A stretch of DNA of 64,000 nt from an uncultured Bulleidia sp. (lineage in GTDB: Bacteria > Bacillota_I > Bacilli_A > Erysipelotrichales > Erysipelotrichaceae), in contig CAMUDN010000002.1 of the NCBI GenBank assembly GCA_947087645.1, positions 124,001 through 188,000 of the forward strand, in the 5' to 3' direction. The translations under genes and the position numbers were made by a program. Below, in pieces: positions 1 to 8,113 of this stretch. The notes below the pieces were generated by a model, which had not been told where the DNA came from, did no database searches, and was given only the letters and a program-made list of their open reading frames with translations. How positions within the stretch are numbered: the first letter of the stretch is position 1; each line of letters begins with the position of its first letter.

Positions 1-158
1 AAAGGACCTAATACAAGATTATTGTTTTTAACAAAATAAAATCCTAACCAGTTAATATTTTTAAATTCATGGTAACAAAAAGCAACAAGATTAGCACTTG
101 CCGCAATAAAATCATTTTCTTGTAATAAATATTCTAATTGTTGATGAAATACATTCAT
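1..158 (-). CDS. msrC: Free methionine-R-sulfoxide reductase, GAF domain (partial, N-terminal 52 codons)
   Basis: The reverse strand opens at an ATG (156-158) and reads off the left edge. The visible N-terminus contains the segment NWLGFYFV followed by NNLVLGPF, the hallmark of GAF-domain free methionine-(R)-sulfoxide reductases (fRMsr, YtsP/MsrC family), which reduce free Met-R-O in the cytosol. The catalytic cysteines lie beyond the window, so activity cannot be judged. It is divergent from the DUF402 gene at 249. No strong Shine-Dalgarno sequence is visible. Confidence 0.75.
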   Translation of the reverse strand, partial: MNVFHQQLEYLLQENDFIAASANLVAFCYHEFKNINWLGFYFVKNNNLVLGP

Positions 159-194
159 GTATCTATTCTACAACATTTTAAGGAAAAAGTATTT

Positions 195-223
195 TCGACA
201 TTTATTTATCTTTGTATTAAAAT
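195..223 (+). promoter_or_regulatory. Sigma-A type promoter for the DUF402 gene
   Basis: TCGACA at 195-200 and TAAAAT at 218-223 are separated by 17 bases, placing the start of transcription about 20 bases before the ATG at 249. Confidence 0.55.
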
Positions 224-248
224 AAAGCAGTTAGTGAAAGGGTAAATA

Positions 249-785
249 ATGAATTTACATAGTAAAGATTTAGTTTATGTACAATCTTTTAAACATGATG
301 GCTCATTACATCGAACATGGTGTAAAGCTTTTGTTTTAGAGTCAGATGATGAAAAAATTGTAGCCGTAACAGATCGGGCATGGGTTATTGAAGCAGACGG
401 AAGAAAATGGATAACTAGAGAGCCAGCAGTATGTTTTTTTTATAAGCATAAGTGGTATAACATTATTTCAATGATTCGTCATAGTGGCATATATTATTAC
501 TGTAATTTAGCTTCACCTAGCTTATTTGATGGTGAAGCAATTAAAAATATTGATTATGATTTGGATGTTAAGTTATATCCCGATGGTAAGTATAGTATTT
601 TAGATGAAGATGAGTATGCTCAACATGGTGAAATATATGTTTATTCAGATGAAGTAAAAAAAGTTGTTGAAGGCTCAATGCAAAAATTAATTCAAAGAAT
701 GATTGATAAACAAGATCCTTTTAATGAAGCTTGTATTAATCATTATTATCAATTATATTTAGAATTAAAAAGAGAAAAGAAATAA
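249..785 (+). CDS. DUF402 family nucleoside tri/diphosphate phosphatase-like protein
   Basis: This 178-residue protein matches the DUF402 family in length and pattern: an N-terminal beta-rich half with basic residues around GSLHRTW and ADGRKWITREPA, an acidic central motif (NIDYDLDVKLYPDG), and a helical C-terminus rich in Lys and Glu. Characterised Gram-positive members (YgaC and staphylococcal relatives) are cytosolic metal-dependent phosphatases of nucleoside tri- and diphosphates. The acidic central motif is where the family binds divalent metal. The start is set by a purine-rich leader (GTGAAAGGG). The gene is monocistronic, between its own promoter and a strong bidirectional terminator. 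The function is inferred from family knowledge. Confidence 0.8.
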   Translation: MNLHSKDLVYVQSFKHDGSLHRTWCKAFVLESDDEKIVAVTDRAWVIEADGRKWITREPAVCFFYKHKWYNIISMIRHSGIYYYCNLASPSLFDGEAIKNIDYDLDVKLYPDGKYSILDEDEYAQHGEIYVYSDEVKKVVEGSMQKLIQRMIDKQDPFNEACINHYYQLYLELKREKK

Positions 786-796
786 AGCGTTATATT

Positions 797-837
797 TGAT
801 GTGACCCCAAAAAGTTAAACTTTTTGGGGTCACATCA
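797..837. terminator. Bidirectional terminator between DUF402 gene and queH
   Basis: A perfect 20-base inverted repeat centred on base 817 (core GTGACCCCAAAAAGTT) lies between the convergent stop codons, with T-rich sequence on the exit sides. Confidence 0.8.
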
Positions 838-840
838 ATT

Positions 841-1554
841 TTATTTATCTTCTTTTTTTTCTTGTTTATTTAGTCTTTTTAGTTTTTCTCTATAAGAGAA
901 GATACAGCCACAATAATCTTGCCGATAAATATGATATTTTTCAACTATTTCATTTGCTTTTTTAGCACCATCAGCTTTTTTGAAATCAGAAAAGAAATAT
1001 TTTGTTTTAGTAAATTGTTTTTGCAGATGAGCACCTATTTGATTTATTTTTTGCGAGTTTTTTTGTCTTGAAAAAGTCATAACGGTAGTAAAATAATCAA
1101 AACCATGTTTTTCACCATAGCGAAAACATTCTATCAGCCTATCTTCATAACACATAAAACATCTTTTCCAACCTTCAGGATCATGAGCACGAGGTCGTAA
1201 TTTATTAATAAATTCAATTTGTCGATAAGGTAATTCAATAATTTCAATTTCATCATGATATTTTTCATGAAGATAACGTTTAACTTCATTAAAACGTAAA
1301 TGATATTCGCTTTCCGGATAAATATTCGAATTATTAAAAATGACACTGACATGAAAATGTTTTTTTAAAAAATCAATTGGCCAACAAGCACAAACAATGC
1401 AACAAACATGTAATAAAATACGTGCTTTTTTGGTTGGATATTCTTTTTCATATTGATCAATTTCTTTTAAAGAGGCCAAATAGTAATTAGTTTTATGCGA
1501 GTTACGAATATTATGAATATAGTCTAAATATTCTTGTTTTTCTTGTTCAGTCAT
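841..1554 (-). CDS. queH: Epoxyqueuosine reductase QueH
   Basis: QueH reduces epoxyqueuosine in tRNA to queuosine, the last step of the pathway. It is the non-B12 alternative to QueG. The 237-residue protein shows the family's cysteine groups in order: LLHVCC near the N-terminus, RCFMC in the middle and YCGC near the C-terminus, which hold an iron-sulfur cluster and an adjacent iron in characterised members. I chose the ATG at 1554 rather than the in-frame TTG at 1560. Its start overlaps the queA stop codon by 8 bases, implying translational coupling in the tgt-queA-queH operon. Confidence 0.92.
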   Translation of the reverse strand: MTEQEKQEYLDYIHNIRNSHKTNYYLASLKEIDQYEKEYPTKKARILLHVCCIVCACWPIDFLKKHFHVSVIFNNSNIYPESEYHLRFNEVKRYLHEKYHDEIEIIELPYRQIEFINKLRPRAHDPEGWKRCFMCYEDRLIECFRYGEKHGFDYFTTVMTFSRQKNSQKINQIGAHLQKQFTKTKYFFSDFKKADGAKKANEIVEKYHIYRQDYCGCIFSYREKLKRLNKQEKKEDK

Positions 1555-2590
1555 TATCAATTAACATACAATCGCCAAAGGAGAAGAAACGATATTTTTC
1601 TTGCACGGCGTGTTGATAAACTTCTTTCGTTAATTCATAACCCATAAATGATGAAATCATCATTAATAAAGTTGATTTTGGTAGATGAAAATTAGTTAAC
1701 ATAACATCACAAGTATGCCATTGATAGCCTGGATAAATAAATAGAGATGTTTCACCATGACATGCTTTAAATTGTCCAAAGCGATTCCAAACAGATTCAA
1801 TTGTGCGAACTGATGTTGTACCAATAGCAACAATTCGTTGTCCATTTTGTTTTGCTTGGTTCAGAATATGAGCTGTTTCTTCACTCATTTCATAGACTTC
1901 TGAATGCATAATATGTTCTGAAACATTCTCTGTATCCATGGGTTTAAAAGTTCCTAAACCAACATGTAAAGTTACTTCAACAATTGTAATTCCCTTATTT
2001 TTTAAAGCTTGATCTATTTCTTTAGTAAAGTGTAAACCAGCTGTTGGAGCAGCAGCTGAACCCTCAATTTTAGCATATACAGTTTGATATCTTTCAGGAT
2101 CATTTAATTTTTGCTTGATATATGGTGGTAATGGGACTTGTCCTAGTTGTTCCAATATTTCATTGAAAATGCCATGATAGATCATTTTCATTTGTCTTAA
2201 TCCTTTCTCACCGATAGCGATACATTTAGCTTTTAATTGACCATCACCAAAGGTAATAACTGTATTTAATTTGATGACTTTAGCATTACCCGCCAAACAT
2301 TCCCAAATATCATTTTCTAATTGTTTTAGAAGTAGAAGCTCGACATGAGCATTAGTTTCTTCTTTTATGCCGAACAAACGTGCCGGTATAACTCGTGTAT
2401 TATTACGAACAATAACATCACCTTTTTTTAAAATATCAACAATATCATAAAAATGCTTATCTTCATATTTATTTTGTTTAGGATGAATTAACATCATCCG
2501 TGAATCAGATCTTTTCTGTAAAGGACTTTGAGCAATTAATTCTTTAGGAAGTAAATAGTCAAAATCACTTGTTTTCCATTTTTTTTCCAT
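1547..2590 (-). CDS. queA: S-adenosylmethionine:tRNA ribosyltransferase-isomerase QueA
   Basis: QueA transfers and isomerises the ribosyl part of SAM onto 7-aminomethyl-7-deazaguanine in tRNA to make epoxyqueuosine. The 347-residue length is typical. Family motifs include the N-terminal FDYLLPKELIAQ and RDSRMM-like (KRSDSRMM) stretches, GSAAAPTAGLHFT in the middle, HVGLGTFKP, and FHLPKSTLLM near the C-terminus. The ATG follows the tgt stop with no gap, after a GAAAGAGG ribosome-binding site inside tgt. It is the middle gene of tgt-queA-queH. Confidence 0.96.
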   Translation of the reverse strand: MEKKWKTSDFDYLLPKELIAQSPLQKRSDSRMMLIHPKQNKYEDKHFYDIVDILKKGDVIVRNNTRVIPARLFGIKEETNAHVELLLLKQLENDIWECLAGNAKVIKLNTVITFGDGQLKAKCIAIGEKGLRQMKMIYHGIFNEILEQLGQVPLPPYIKQKLNDPERYQTVYAKIEGSAAAPTAGLHFTKEIDQALKNKGITIVEVTLHVGLGTFKPMDTENVSEHIMHSEVYEMSEETAHILNQAKQNGQRIVAIGTTSVRTIESVWNRFGQFKACHGETSLFIYPGYQWHTCDVMLTNFHLPKSTLLMMISSFMGYELTKEVYQHAVQEKYRFFSFGDCMLIDND

Positions 2591-3736
<1,146 letters not shown>

Positions 3737-3746
3737 CTAATTAAGT

Positions 3747-3755
3747 ATTATAACA
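3747..3755 (-). promoter_or_regulatory. Extended -10 promoter element for tgt-queA-queH
   Basis: On the reverse strand TGTTATAAT (TG-N-TATAAT) lies 23 bases before the tgt ATG, after which comes an AGAGGA ribosome-binding site. No clear -35 hexamer is seen. Confidence 0.5.
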
Positions 3756-3778
3756 GGAATTTATGATTAATTAGAAAG

Positions 3779-3787
3779 TGATATAAT
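3779..3787 (+). promoter_or_regulatory. Extended -10 element placing the transcript start at the ATG (leaderless geometry)
   Basis: TGATATAAT (TG-N-TATAAT) ends at 3787 and the ATG of the next gene is at 3794, only six bases later. There is no Shine-Dalgarno sequence. Transcription would start at or next to the start codon. Confidence 0.5.
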
Positions 3788-3793
3788 AACTTT

Positions 3794-4219
3794 ATGAAAT
3801 CACACGCTATTGAAATAGGTGATTTATCACCTGCTCGATATATTGAAAAAAGATTTTATGCTAAACCAAAAGTTGGTTTATACATATTATGCATTATTTC
3901 TGTATTATTTTTTATCATGGTACCAATTTGGGGCTGGATGGGCTTTATTGTAGCTTTATATAGTCTTATTTGTCTTTTTCAATTTCCAGATATACCATTA
4001 GCAGAATTAAATGATGAATATTTAATTATTTATCAAAAACATGATACCGCATATCTTTTATATTGGAATGAGTTATATCGTTGGACATATAAAAAAGATA
4101 GGGATCATGATTTAGTATATTTTGTTATGGAAGATAATTCCGTACATGAATTACCTTTTTATGCTAAGCGAAAGATACAAATGTATTTACAGAAATATGC
4201 AAGTAAGAAAGAAGGTTAA
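3794..4219 (+). CDS. Small two-helix membrane protein, PH-like soluble tail
   Basis: I do not recognise a named family. The 141-residue protein has a polar N-terminus of about 25 residues, two close hydrophobic segments (roughly 28-48 and 49-64) and a soluble C-terminal half of beta character with many Tyr/Trp (YLLYWNELYRWTYKKDRDHD), resembling small membrane-anchored PH-like domains. It is the first gene of an operon with the ArsR regulator (2-base gap) and a DnaQ-like exonuclease. No ribosome-binding site precedes the ATG, and a -10 box sits six bases upstream, suggesting a leaderless mRNA. Confidence 0.6.
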   Translation: MKSHAIEIGDLSPARYIEKRFYAKPKVGLYILCIISVLFFIMVPIWGWMGFIVALYSLICLFQFPDIPLAELNDEYLIIYQKHDTAYLLYWNELYRWTYKKDRDHDLVYFVMEDNSVHELPFYAKRKIQMYLQKYASKKEG

Positions 4220-4220
4220 A

Positions 4221-4559
4221 ATGAAAATAGTAGATGAAAAAGCATTTGCAAAAGCGAAAGCATCTTTACTTAATGAAGATGAAATAAATGGTATGTCCAT
4301 GCTTTTTTCTATGCTTGCTGATGGAACTCGTTTAAAGATTATGAGTGCTTTATTTATTTCCGAAATGTGTGTTGGTGATTTAGCAATGTTATTAAATATG
4401 ACAACTTCAGCTATTTCTCATCAATTATCATCTTTGAAGAAGACAAAATTAGTTAGAACACGTAAAGAAGGGAAAAATGTCTTTTATTCGATGGATGATG
4501 AACATATTGAAAATATATTTAAGGTAACTTATCTTCATGTTAGGGAAGATCATGACTAG
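4221..4559 (+). CDS. ArsR/SmtB-family metalloregulator with an intact alpha-5 (zinc-type) site
   Basis: The 112-residue winged-helix repressor starts at the ATG at 4221, preceded by GAAAGAAGG. It contains LADGTRLKIMSAL, CVGDLAMLLN and the recognition helix TSAISHQLSSLKK. Near the C-terminus D93, H95, H106 and E109 have the spacing (+2, +13, +16) of the alpha-5 zinc ligands of SmtB/CzrA. The alpha-3N cysteine pair of CadC-type sensors is incomplete (one Cys, C50). A zinc/cobalt sensor is therefore the best guess. No metal transporter is adjacent, so its target may be elsewhere or its own operon. Confidence 0.85.
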   Translation: MKIVDEKAFAKAKASLLNEDEINGMSMLFSMLADGTRLKIMSALFISEMCVGDLAMLLNMTTSAISHQLSSLKKTKLVRTRKEGKNVFYSMDDEHIENIFKVTYLHVREDHD

Positions 4560-5112
4560 AATAGTTGCTGTTGATGTGGAAACAGCTAGTTCTGATCGTC
4601 GTAGTATGTGTGCAATTGGGATTAGTATTTTAGAAAATGGTGTTTTAAAGGAAGCTTTTTATAGTTTGGTAAAACCAGCTAAAAATGCTAATCATTTTGA
4701 ATATTGGAATATGAAAATACATGGTATTCATCCTCGTGATGTTCAAAATGCGCCTACTTTTCCAGAAATATATGAACAAGTTATGTCATTACTTCAAAGT
4801 GGTGTTGTTGTTGCTCATAATGCCGGTTTTGATATTAGTGTGATCAAAGAATGTTGTTTGAATACAGGTTGTATCTTTCCTAAATTACATTATTTTGATA
4901 CTGTTCCTTTATCAAAGATAGCTTTTCCTTTATTAGAAAATCATAAATTGGATACAGTGGCTAAATATATTCAAGTGAAGCTAAAGCATCATCATGCGGG
5001 ATCAGATGCTTATGCTTGTTTAGCAATAGTTAAAGCAGTTATGAATAAATATCAAATTTTTGATTATGCGGTTTTATTACAACAGTTAAAAATTCCTGTC
5101 AAAACAATGTAA
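4552..5112 (+). CDS. DEDDh-type 3'-5' exonuclease (DNA polymerase III epsilon-like)
   Basis: The 186-residue protein is a stand-alone DnaQ-fold exonuclease. Exo I is AVDVET (D8, E10), Exo II is AHNAGFD (D94), and Exo III is HHAGSDA (H147, D152), giving the full two-metal DEDDh set. The PolC exonuclease domain is embedded in a much larger protein, so this is a separate proofreading or RNA/DNA trimming enzyme. I chose the ATG at 4552, preceded by AGGGAAG and overlapping the arsR stop by 8 bases. This indicates coupling with the metal-sensing regulator. Confidence 0.88.
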   Translation: MTRIVAVDVETASSDRRSMCAIGISILENGVLKEAFYSLVKPAKNANHFEYWNMKIHGIHPRDVQNAPTFPEIYEQVMSLLQSGVVVAHNAGFDISVIKECCLNTGCIFPKLHYFDTVPLSKIAFPLLENHKLDTVAKYIQVKLKHHHAGSDAYACLAIVKAVMNKYQIFDYAVLLQQLKIPVKTM

Positions 5113-5136
5113 AAACTTTCAATATGTTTATGAATA

Positions 5137-5165
5137 TTTACATTTAAATATGAAAATAGTAAAAT
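5137..5165 (+). promoter_or_regulatory. Sigma-A promoter for the pyrophosphatase-like gene
   Basis: TTTACA at 5137-5142 and TAAAAT at 5160-5165 with a 17-base spacer. The ATG follows at 5187 after AGGTAAGGGG. Confidence 0.65.
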
Positions 5166-5186
5166 GAGAAAGGTAAGGGGAATTTT

Positions 5187-5576
5187 ATGGAATTACAAAA
5201 TAGTGCTTATTTTTGGCAAAAAGTGAATACACTTTATTTATCTTGTGGTTTTACAATTGTAAGAAAAAAAGGTGATCATCATCCACAATTTGCAAATTTA
5301 ATTTATCCAGTTGATTATGGCTATATAAATGAAACAAAAAGTACCAATGGTGAAGGATTGAGTTTATATGCTGGAACGGGTGATCGAAATAAAATTAGTG
5401 CACTTGTGATAGCAGTTGATATTTTATCACGTGAAATGGATGTTAAGGTTTTAGTTGGTTGTAATAGTGAAGAAGAAGAAAGTGTTTTACGCTATTTAAA
5501 CCAAACGGATTATCAAAAAACAATTCTTGTTCACAAAGGTGAAGAATTGCCACAATGGGCACAAACAGATGAATAA
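5187..5576 (+). CDS. Short family I inorganic pyrophosphatase-like protein, signature residues replaced
   Basis: The segment HPQFANLIYPVDYGYI (residues 32-47) is the family I pyrophosphatase core. At 129 residues the protein is shorter than usual (about 170-180). In classical enzymes the next element is D-x-D-P-x-D, the metal-binding aspartates. Here the aligned stretch is NGEGLS (54-59), so two of three acidic positions are lost. It may be a degenerate relative that binds nucleotides or has another substrate. A complete family II pyrophosphatase is present at 45399, which could carry the housekeeping activity. The gene has its own promoter and a strong ribosome-binding site. Confidence 0.7.
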   Translation: MELQNSAYFWQKVNTLYLSCGFTIVRKKGDHHPQFANLIYPVDYGYINETKSTNGEGLSLYAGTGDRNKISALVIAVDILSREMDVKVLVGCNSEEEESVLRYLNQTDYQKTILVHKGEELPQWAQTDE

Positions 5577-5592
5577 AAAAGAGCATTATTTT

Positions 5593-5820
5593 GTTTTTAT
5601 TTTTTAGATTTCATCACTCGCAATTAAGAATTATAAAAAAGAAGTTAATATTGGAATTATACTTCGTAGTTCTAAAGATAAAGATGTTGTTGAATATTCA
5701 ATTAGTAAAAATATGTCTTAAAATATGATTTCTGAATATAAGCTAAAATTAATTGATAAAAAATTATTAGAAACAAAACTTAAAGAAATGAAAAATTTGA
5801 CAGATAATAATGATAAATAG
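5593..5820 (+). pseudogene. Remnant of a PDDEXK nuclease (DUF1016/YhcG-like), C-terminal part
   Basis: From 5623 one frame reads KEVNIGIILRSSKDKDVVEY, then SISKNMS, an in-frame TAA at 5719-5721, then ISEYKLKLIDKKLLETKL and a terminal stop at 5818. This matches the conserved C-terminus of DUF1016 nucleases (pattern NPxxGIILC, VVEYAL, ISEYxxKLIDKKLL). The piece just upstream (YFLDF and FHHSQLRI in shifted frames) resembles the preceding LDLLFYHRxL motif, implying a frameshift and an internal deletion of the catalytic segment. There is no start codon or ribosome-binding site. It is a dead fragment at the left edge of the accessory island. Confidence 0.7.
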
Positions 5821-5843
5821 CAATTTGTTGAAATAGAAAATTT

Positions 5844-6497
5844 ATGAAAAAGAAAATATTAATTATTGTGATAAATTTTTTAATAGTATTAATAATTGTT
5901 GTTTTATATGCGTTGTATCGTTTTAATTATATTCCACATAAAAAATTTACTAATGAAAATTTTAATATTAAGACTTATATAAGTAAAACTGATAAAGATA
6001 ATGATGGTATAGATGATCAAACTGATATATTAAATAATGTAATGGATTATATAAAAACAAATCCTAAATATAAAAGTAAATATTATGCTACAGGTTATCC
6101 AAATGATGAATATGGTGTATGTACAGACGTTGTTGCATTTGGATTAAAAGGTGCAGGTTATGATTTAATGAATTTAGTAAATGAACATATAAAAACAAAT
6201 AGAAATTTATATGATATTGATGTTATAGATAAAAATATTGATTTTAGAAGAGTACAAAATTTAAAAGTATATTTAGGCAATAATGCAATTGCTTTAACAA
6301 ATGATATTAATAAAATAAAAGAATGGCAAGGTGGAGATATTGTTGTATTTAAAAATCATATTGGTATAGTATCTGATAAGAGGAATAAAAAAGGTATTTC
6401 TTTTATAATTCATCATGCTAATCCTTATCAAAGATATTATGAAGAAGATATTTTAGAATATCATAATGATATTATAGGTCATTATAGAATTAGTTAA
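5844..6497 (+). CDS. DUF1287 family exported or membrane-anchored protein
   Basis: The 217-residue protein has an N-terminal hydrophobic helix (about 5-27, after KKK), then a domain with the DUF1287 motifs: YYATGYPNDEYGVCTDVV (conserved Cys), FRRVQNLKVYLG, WQGGDIVVF, HIGIVSDKR (conserved His) and a closing HYRIS. The Cys/His arrangement is like NlpC/P60-type cysteine hydrolases, so a cell-wall or peptide hydrolase role is plausible but unproven for the family. A weak ribosome-binding site precedes it. It lies between the nuclease remnant and phage debris and may be cargo. Confidence 0.8.
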   Translation: MKKKILIIVINFLIVLIIVVLYALYRFNYIPHKKFTNENFNIKTYISKTDKDNDGIDDQTDILNNVMDYIKTNPKYKSKYYATGYPNDEYGVCTDVVAFGLKGAGYDLMNLVNEHIKTNRNLYDIDVIDKNIDFRRVQNLKVYLGNNAIALTNDINKIKEWQGGDIVVFKNHIGIVSDKRNKKGISFIIHHANPYQRYYEEDILEYHNDIIGHYRIS

Positions 6498-6539
6498 TTA
6501 AATTACAATTTATAATTGAAATTATTTGCAAATTAATAA

Positions 6540-6815
6540 TTTGAAATTACAAATACTTTTGCGGTTCCGAATGCTGCTTATAAAGGAATTAATACCTTGG
6601 TGAAAACAAGCAATGGATATATATTTGAGCTTCAATTCCATACGTCTCAAAGTTTAAAAATCAAAGAAAAAAATCACAAACTTTATGAAGAAGCGCGATT
6701 ATCTAGTACAAAATTAGAAAGGAAAGAAGAATTAAAAGTTATTATGAAAAATAATACGAAAAAAGTTCCAATTCCAATGAAAGTTGAGGAAATCAAAGAT
6801 GTTATCTTCAAATAA
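6540..6815 (+). pseudogene. Orphan C-terminal fragment of a phage minor-head/MuF-type toxin (RelA/SpoT-like fold)
   Basis: The frame is open from 6540 to the stop at 6815 but has no credible start. It encodes FAVPNAAYKGINTLVKTSNGY then FELQFHTSQSLKIKE and LYEEARL. The pattern Y-K-G-I-N...G...F-E-L-Q-F-H-T resembles the RelA/SpoT synthetase core (YRSLH...EIQIRT) found as C-terminal tips of phage minor head proteins. The N-terminal head-assembly part is missing. The following small gene overlaps its end by 17 bases and is translated from a good ribosome-binding site, as expected for a toxin-partner pair. The toxin assignment is inference. Confidence 0.5.
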
Positions 6816-7005
6816 AAATAAAAATTATTATTTAGCTTACGATGATGGTAATGTTTTAATTCGTGATTGGGTAGATGGGGCTATTCAACGCTATGATAGA
6901 AATCAAAAACAATGGGTAGACGATTTTGAAATGTGTGGCATTTATTCTGGCGATATTCCTGTACGCATTCTTAAAGAATCTGAAATTTCAGAATGGATGA
7001 AATAA
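6799..7005 (+). CDS. Small phage-type protein, possible partner/immunity of the upstream toxin fragment
   Basis: This 68-residue acidic protein starts at the ATG at 6799, preceded by TTGAGGA, inside the end of the upstream fragment. It contains YYLAYDDGNVLIRDW and DDFEMCGIYSGD. No named family is recognised. Its position directly after a toxin-like C-terminal tip, overlapping it, and its small acidic nature are those of a cognate immunity gene. No sequence motif proves that. Confidence 0.45.
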   Translation: MLSSNKNKNYYLAYDDGNVLIRDWVDGAIQRYDRNQKQWVDDFEMCGIYSGDIPVRILKESEISEWMK

Positions 7006-7054
7006 AAATTAGCTTATAAATATTTGATGTTATAGTTCTATAAAAAATTTAAAT

Positions 7055-7079
7055 AAAAAAGCACATGAAGTGCTTTTTT
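7055..7079 (+). terminator. Intergenic hairpin terminator, first of three similar copies
   Basis: AAAAAAGCAC pairs with GTGCTTTTTT around a five-base loop, followed by a T-rich run. Near-identical hairpins occur at 7714 and 8112. Confidence 0.7.
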
Positions 7080-7505
7080 ATTTATTTAGAAAAGTATAAC
7101 AATGCTTCAGGTAACGATAATAAAGATAAAGTTAATTCTATGCGTCGTGAAAAATACGCAGACATTAAAGATGAAAGAAACGCAAGAAGACGAGAATTAT
7201 ATAAAGAAAATAAAACTTCTAAATTAGATAAAAGACTTGATTTTATACTACATGGTGAAAAAATGTTTATACCAAAAGGAACGGAAATCACAAATGTTAA
7301 AACTATAGCCGGCAAAGGATCAAAAGTTATACTTAGAAAAGCAAAAGATTTAGCTGAAAAATATGGTGGTAATGCTGAAGATTGGCAGAAAAAAGTTGGC
7401 AAAATTGAAAGTGATAAGTATATTTTTGATGTGCATTGGTATGAAGGCGTTGATAAAAAACAATATCATGCTAAAATAAAATCGGGAAAGGAGAGAAATA
7501 AGTGA
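7065..7505 (+). pseudogene. Second orphan C-terminal fragment of a phage minor-head protein with toxin-like tip
   Basis: The open frame encodes a basic helical stretch (DIKDERNARRRELYKENK) followed by a compact domain with VKTIAGKGSKV, LAEKYGGNAEDWQKKVGKIE and IFDVHWYEGVD, ending in a Lys-rich tail. This pattern matches C-terminal domains appended to phage minor head proteins as far as I can recall them. The only upstream ATG (7065) lies inside a transcription terminator hairpin and lacks a ribosome-binding site, and an internal ATG at 7140 would truncate the helix. I read it as a deletion remnant rather than a full gene. A small gene follows, overlapping its stop codon. Confidence 0.45.
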
Positions 7506-7699
7506 AAGCTAAATATATTGGTGAAACATTTTGGCCTGGTGATGGGCTAACAAATGGTAAAATCTATGACATTGAATATGATTTTGGCATGTATCGTGTT
7601 ATCGATGATAGTGGCGAAGATTACTTATATTCCATTGAAAATCCCGCTCCACTTGATGGCAGTTCCAAAGGCGGTAAATGGGTAATCATTGAGAAATAA
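7502..7699 (+). CDS. Small phage-type protein following the second toxin-like fragment
   Basis: The 65-residue protein starts at a GTG overlapping the preceding stop codon, with AAAGGAGAG upstream. It has two beta-like repeats, KAKYIGETFWPGDGLTNGK and YDIEYDFGMYRVIDDSGEDY, and a Gly-rich end. Small proteins with this FxxGxTNGKxYxI pattern are common in phage head regions of Firmicutes. By position it is a candidate immunity partner for the upstream tip. The function is unknown. Confidence 0.5.
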   Translation: MKAKYIGETFWPGDGLTNGKIYDIEYDFGMYRVIDDSGEDYLYSIENPAPLDGSSKGGKWVIIEK

Positions 7700-7713
7700 T
7701 TTAATTATATATT

Positions 7714-7737
7714 AAGCACTTCATGTGCTTTTTTATT
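7714..7737 (+). terminator. Intergenic hairpin terminator, second copy
   Basis: AAGCAC pairs with GTGCTT around TTCAT, followed by TTTTATTT, just after the small gene ending at 7699. Confidence 0.7.
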
Positions 7738-7750
7738 TAGGAGAAAATAA

Positions 7751-8113
7751 ATGGCTAAAGATGATTATTATGTAATTATATATAAAATATTGCTTTATTT
7801 TTATGCGGTTTTAAGAAGAAAAGTAGTTTTTAATGAGCTAGCATTTAATAAAGCAATTAGTAAAAACAAAATAGATGAAAGATATTTGTATGATGTTATA
7901 CGTATGATGAAAGAACAAGGCTATATTAAGAATGTTTCTTTTATTAAAGCATGGGGCAACGAGTATATTATGACTTCTGGTATATCAGATATTGAAATAA
8001 CAGAGTTAGGAATTGAATTTCTAACGCAAAATAAGAAAATGGAAAAGATAAAGAACTATTTAATTGAAAGCCTTGATATTGTATCAAGTTTAATTAATTT
8101 ATTGAAAATATAA
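7751..8113 (+). CDS. YjcQ family phage protein (winged-helix-like)
   Basis: The 120-residue protein has the YjcQ layout: an N-terminal helix (YYVIIYKILLYFYAVLRR), then a small winged-helix-like domain with VIRMMKEQGYIKNV and the closing ITELGIEFL segment, followed by a C-terminal helix. YjcQ proteins occur in prophages next to head genes; their role is not established. The start ATG follows AGGAGA at 7740. It is flanked on both sides by the repeated AGCAC hairpin terminators, so it forms its own small transcription unit or cassette. Confidence 0.75.
   Translation: MAKDDYYVIIYKILLYFYAVLRRKVVFNELAFNKAISKNKIDERYLYDVIRMMKEQGYIKNVSFIKAWGNEYIMTSGISDIEITELGIEFLTQNKKMEKIKNYLIESLDIVSSLINLLKI

Noticed and set aside
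4122..4220. Longer N-terminus for the ArsR regulator
   Set aside because: It would overlap the preceding membrane protein by about 100 bases. The ATG at 4221 has its own ribosome-binding site and gives the normal family length.
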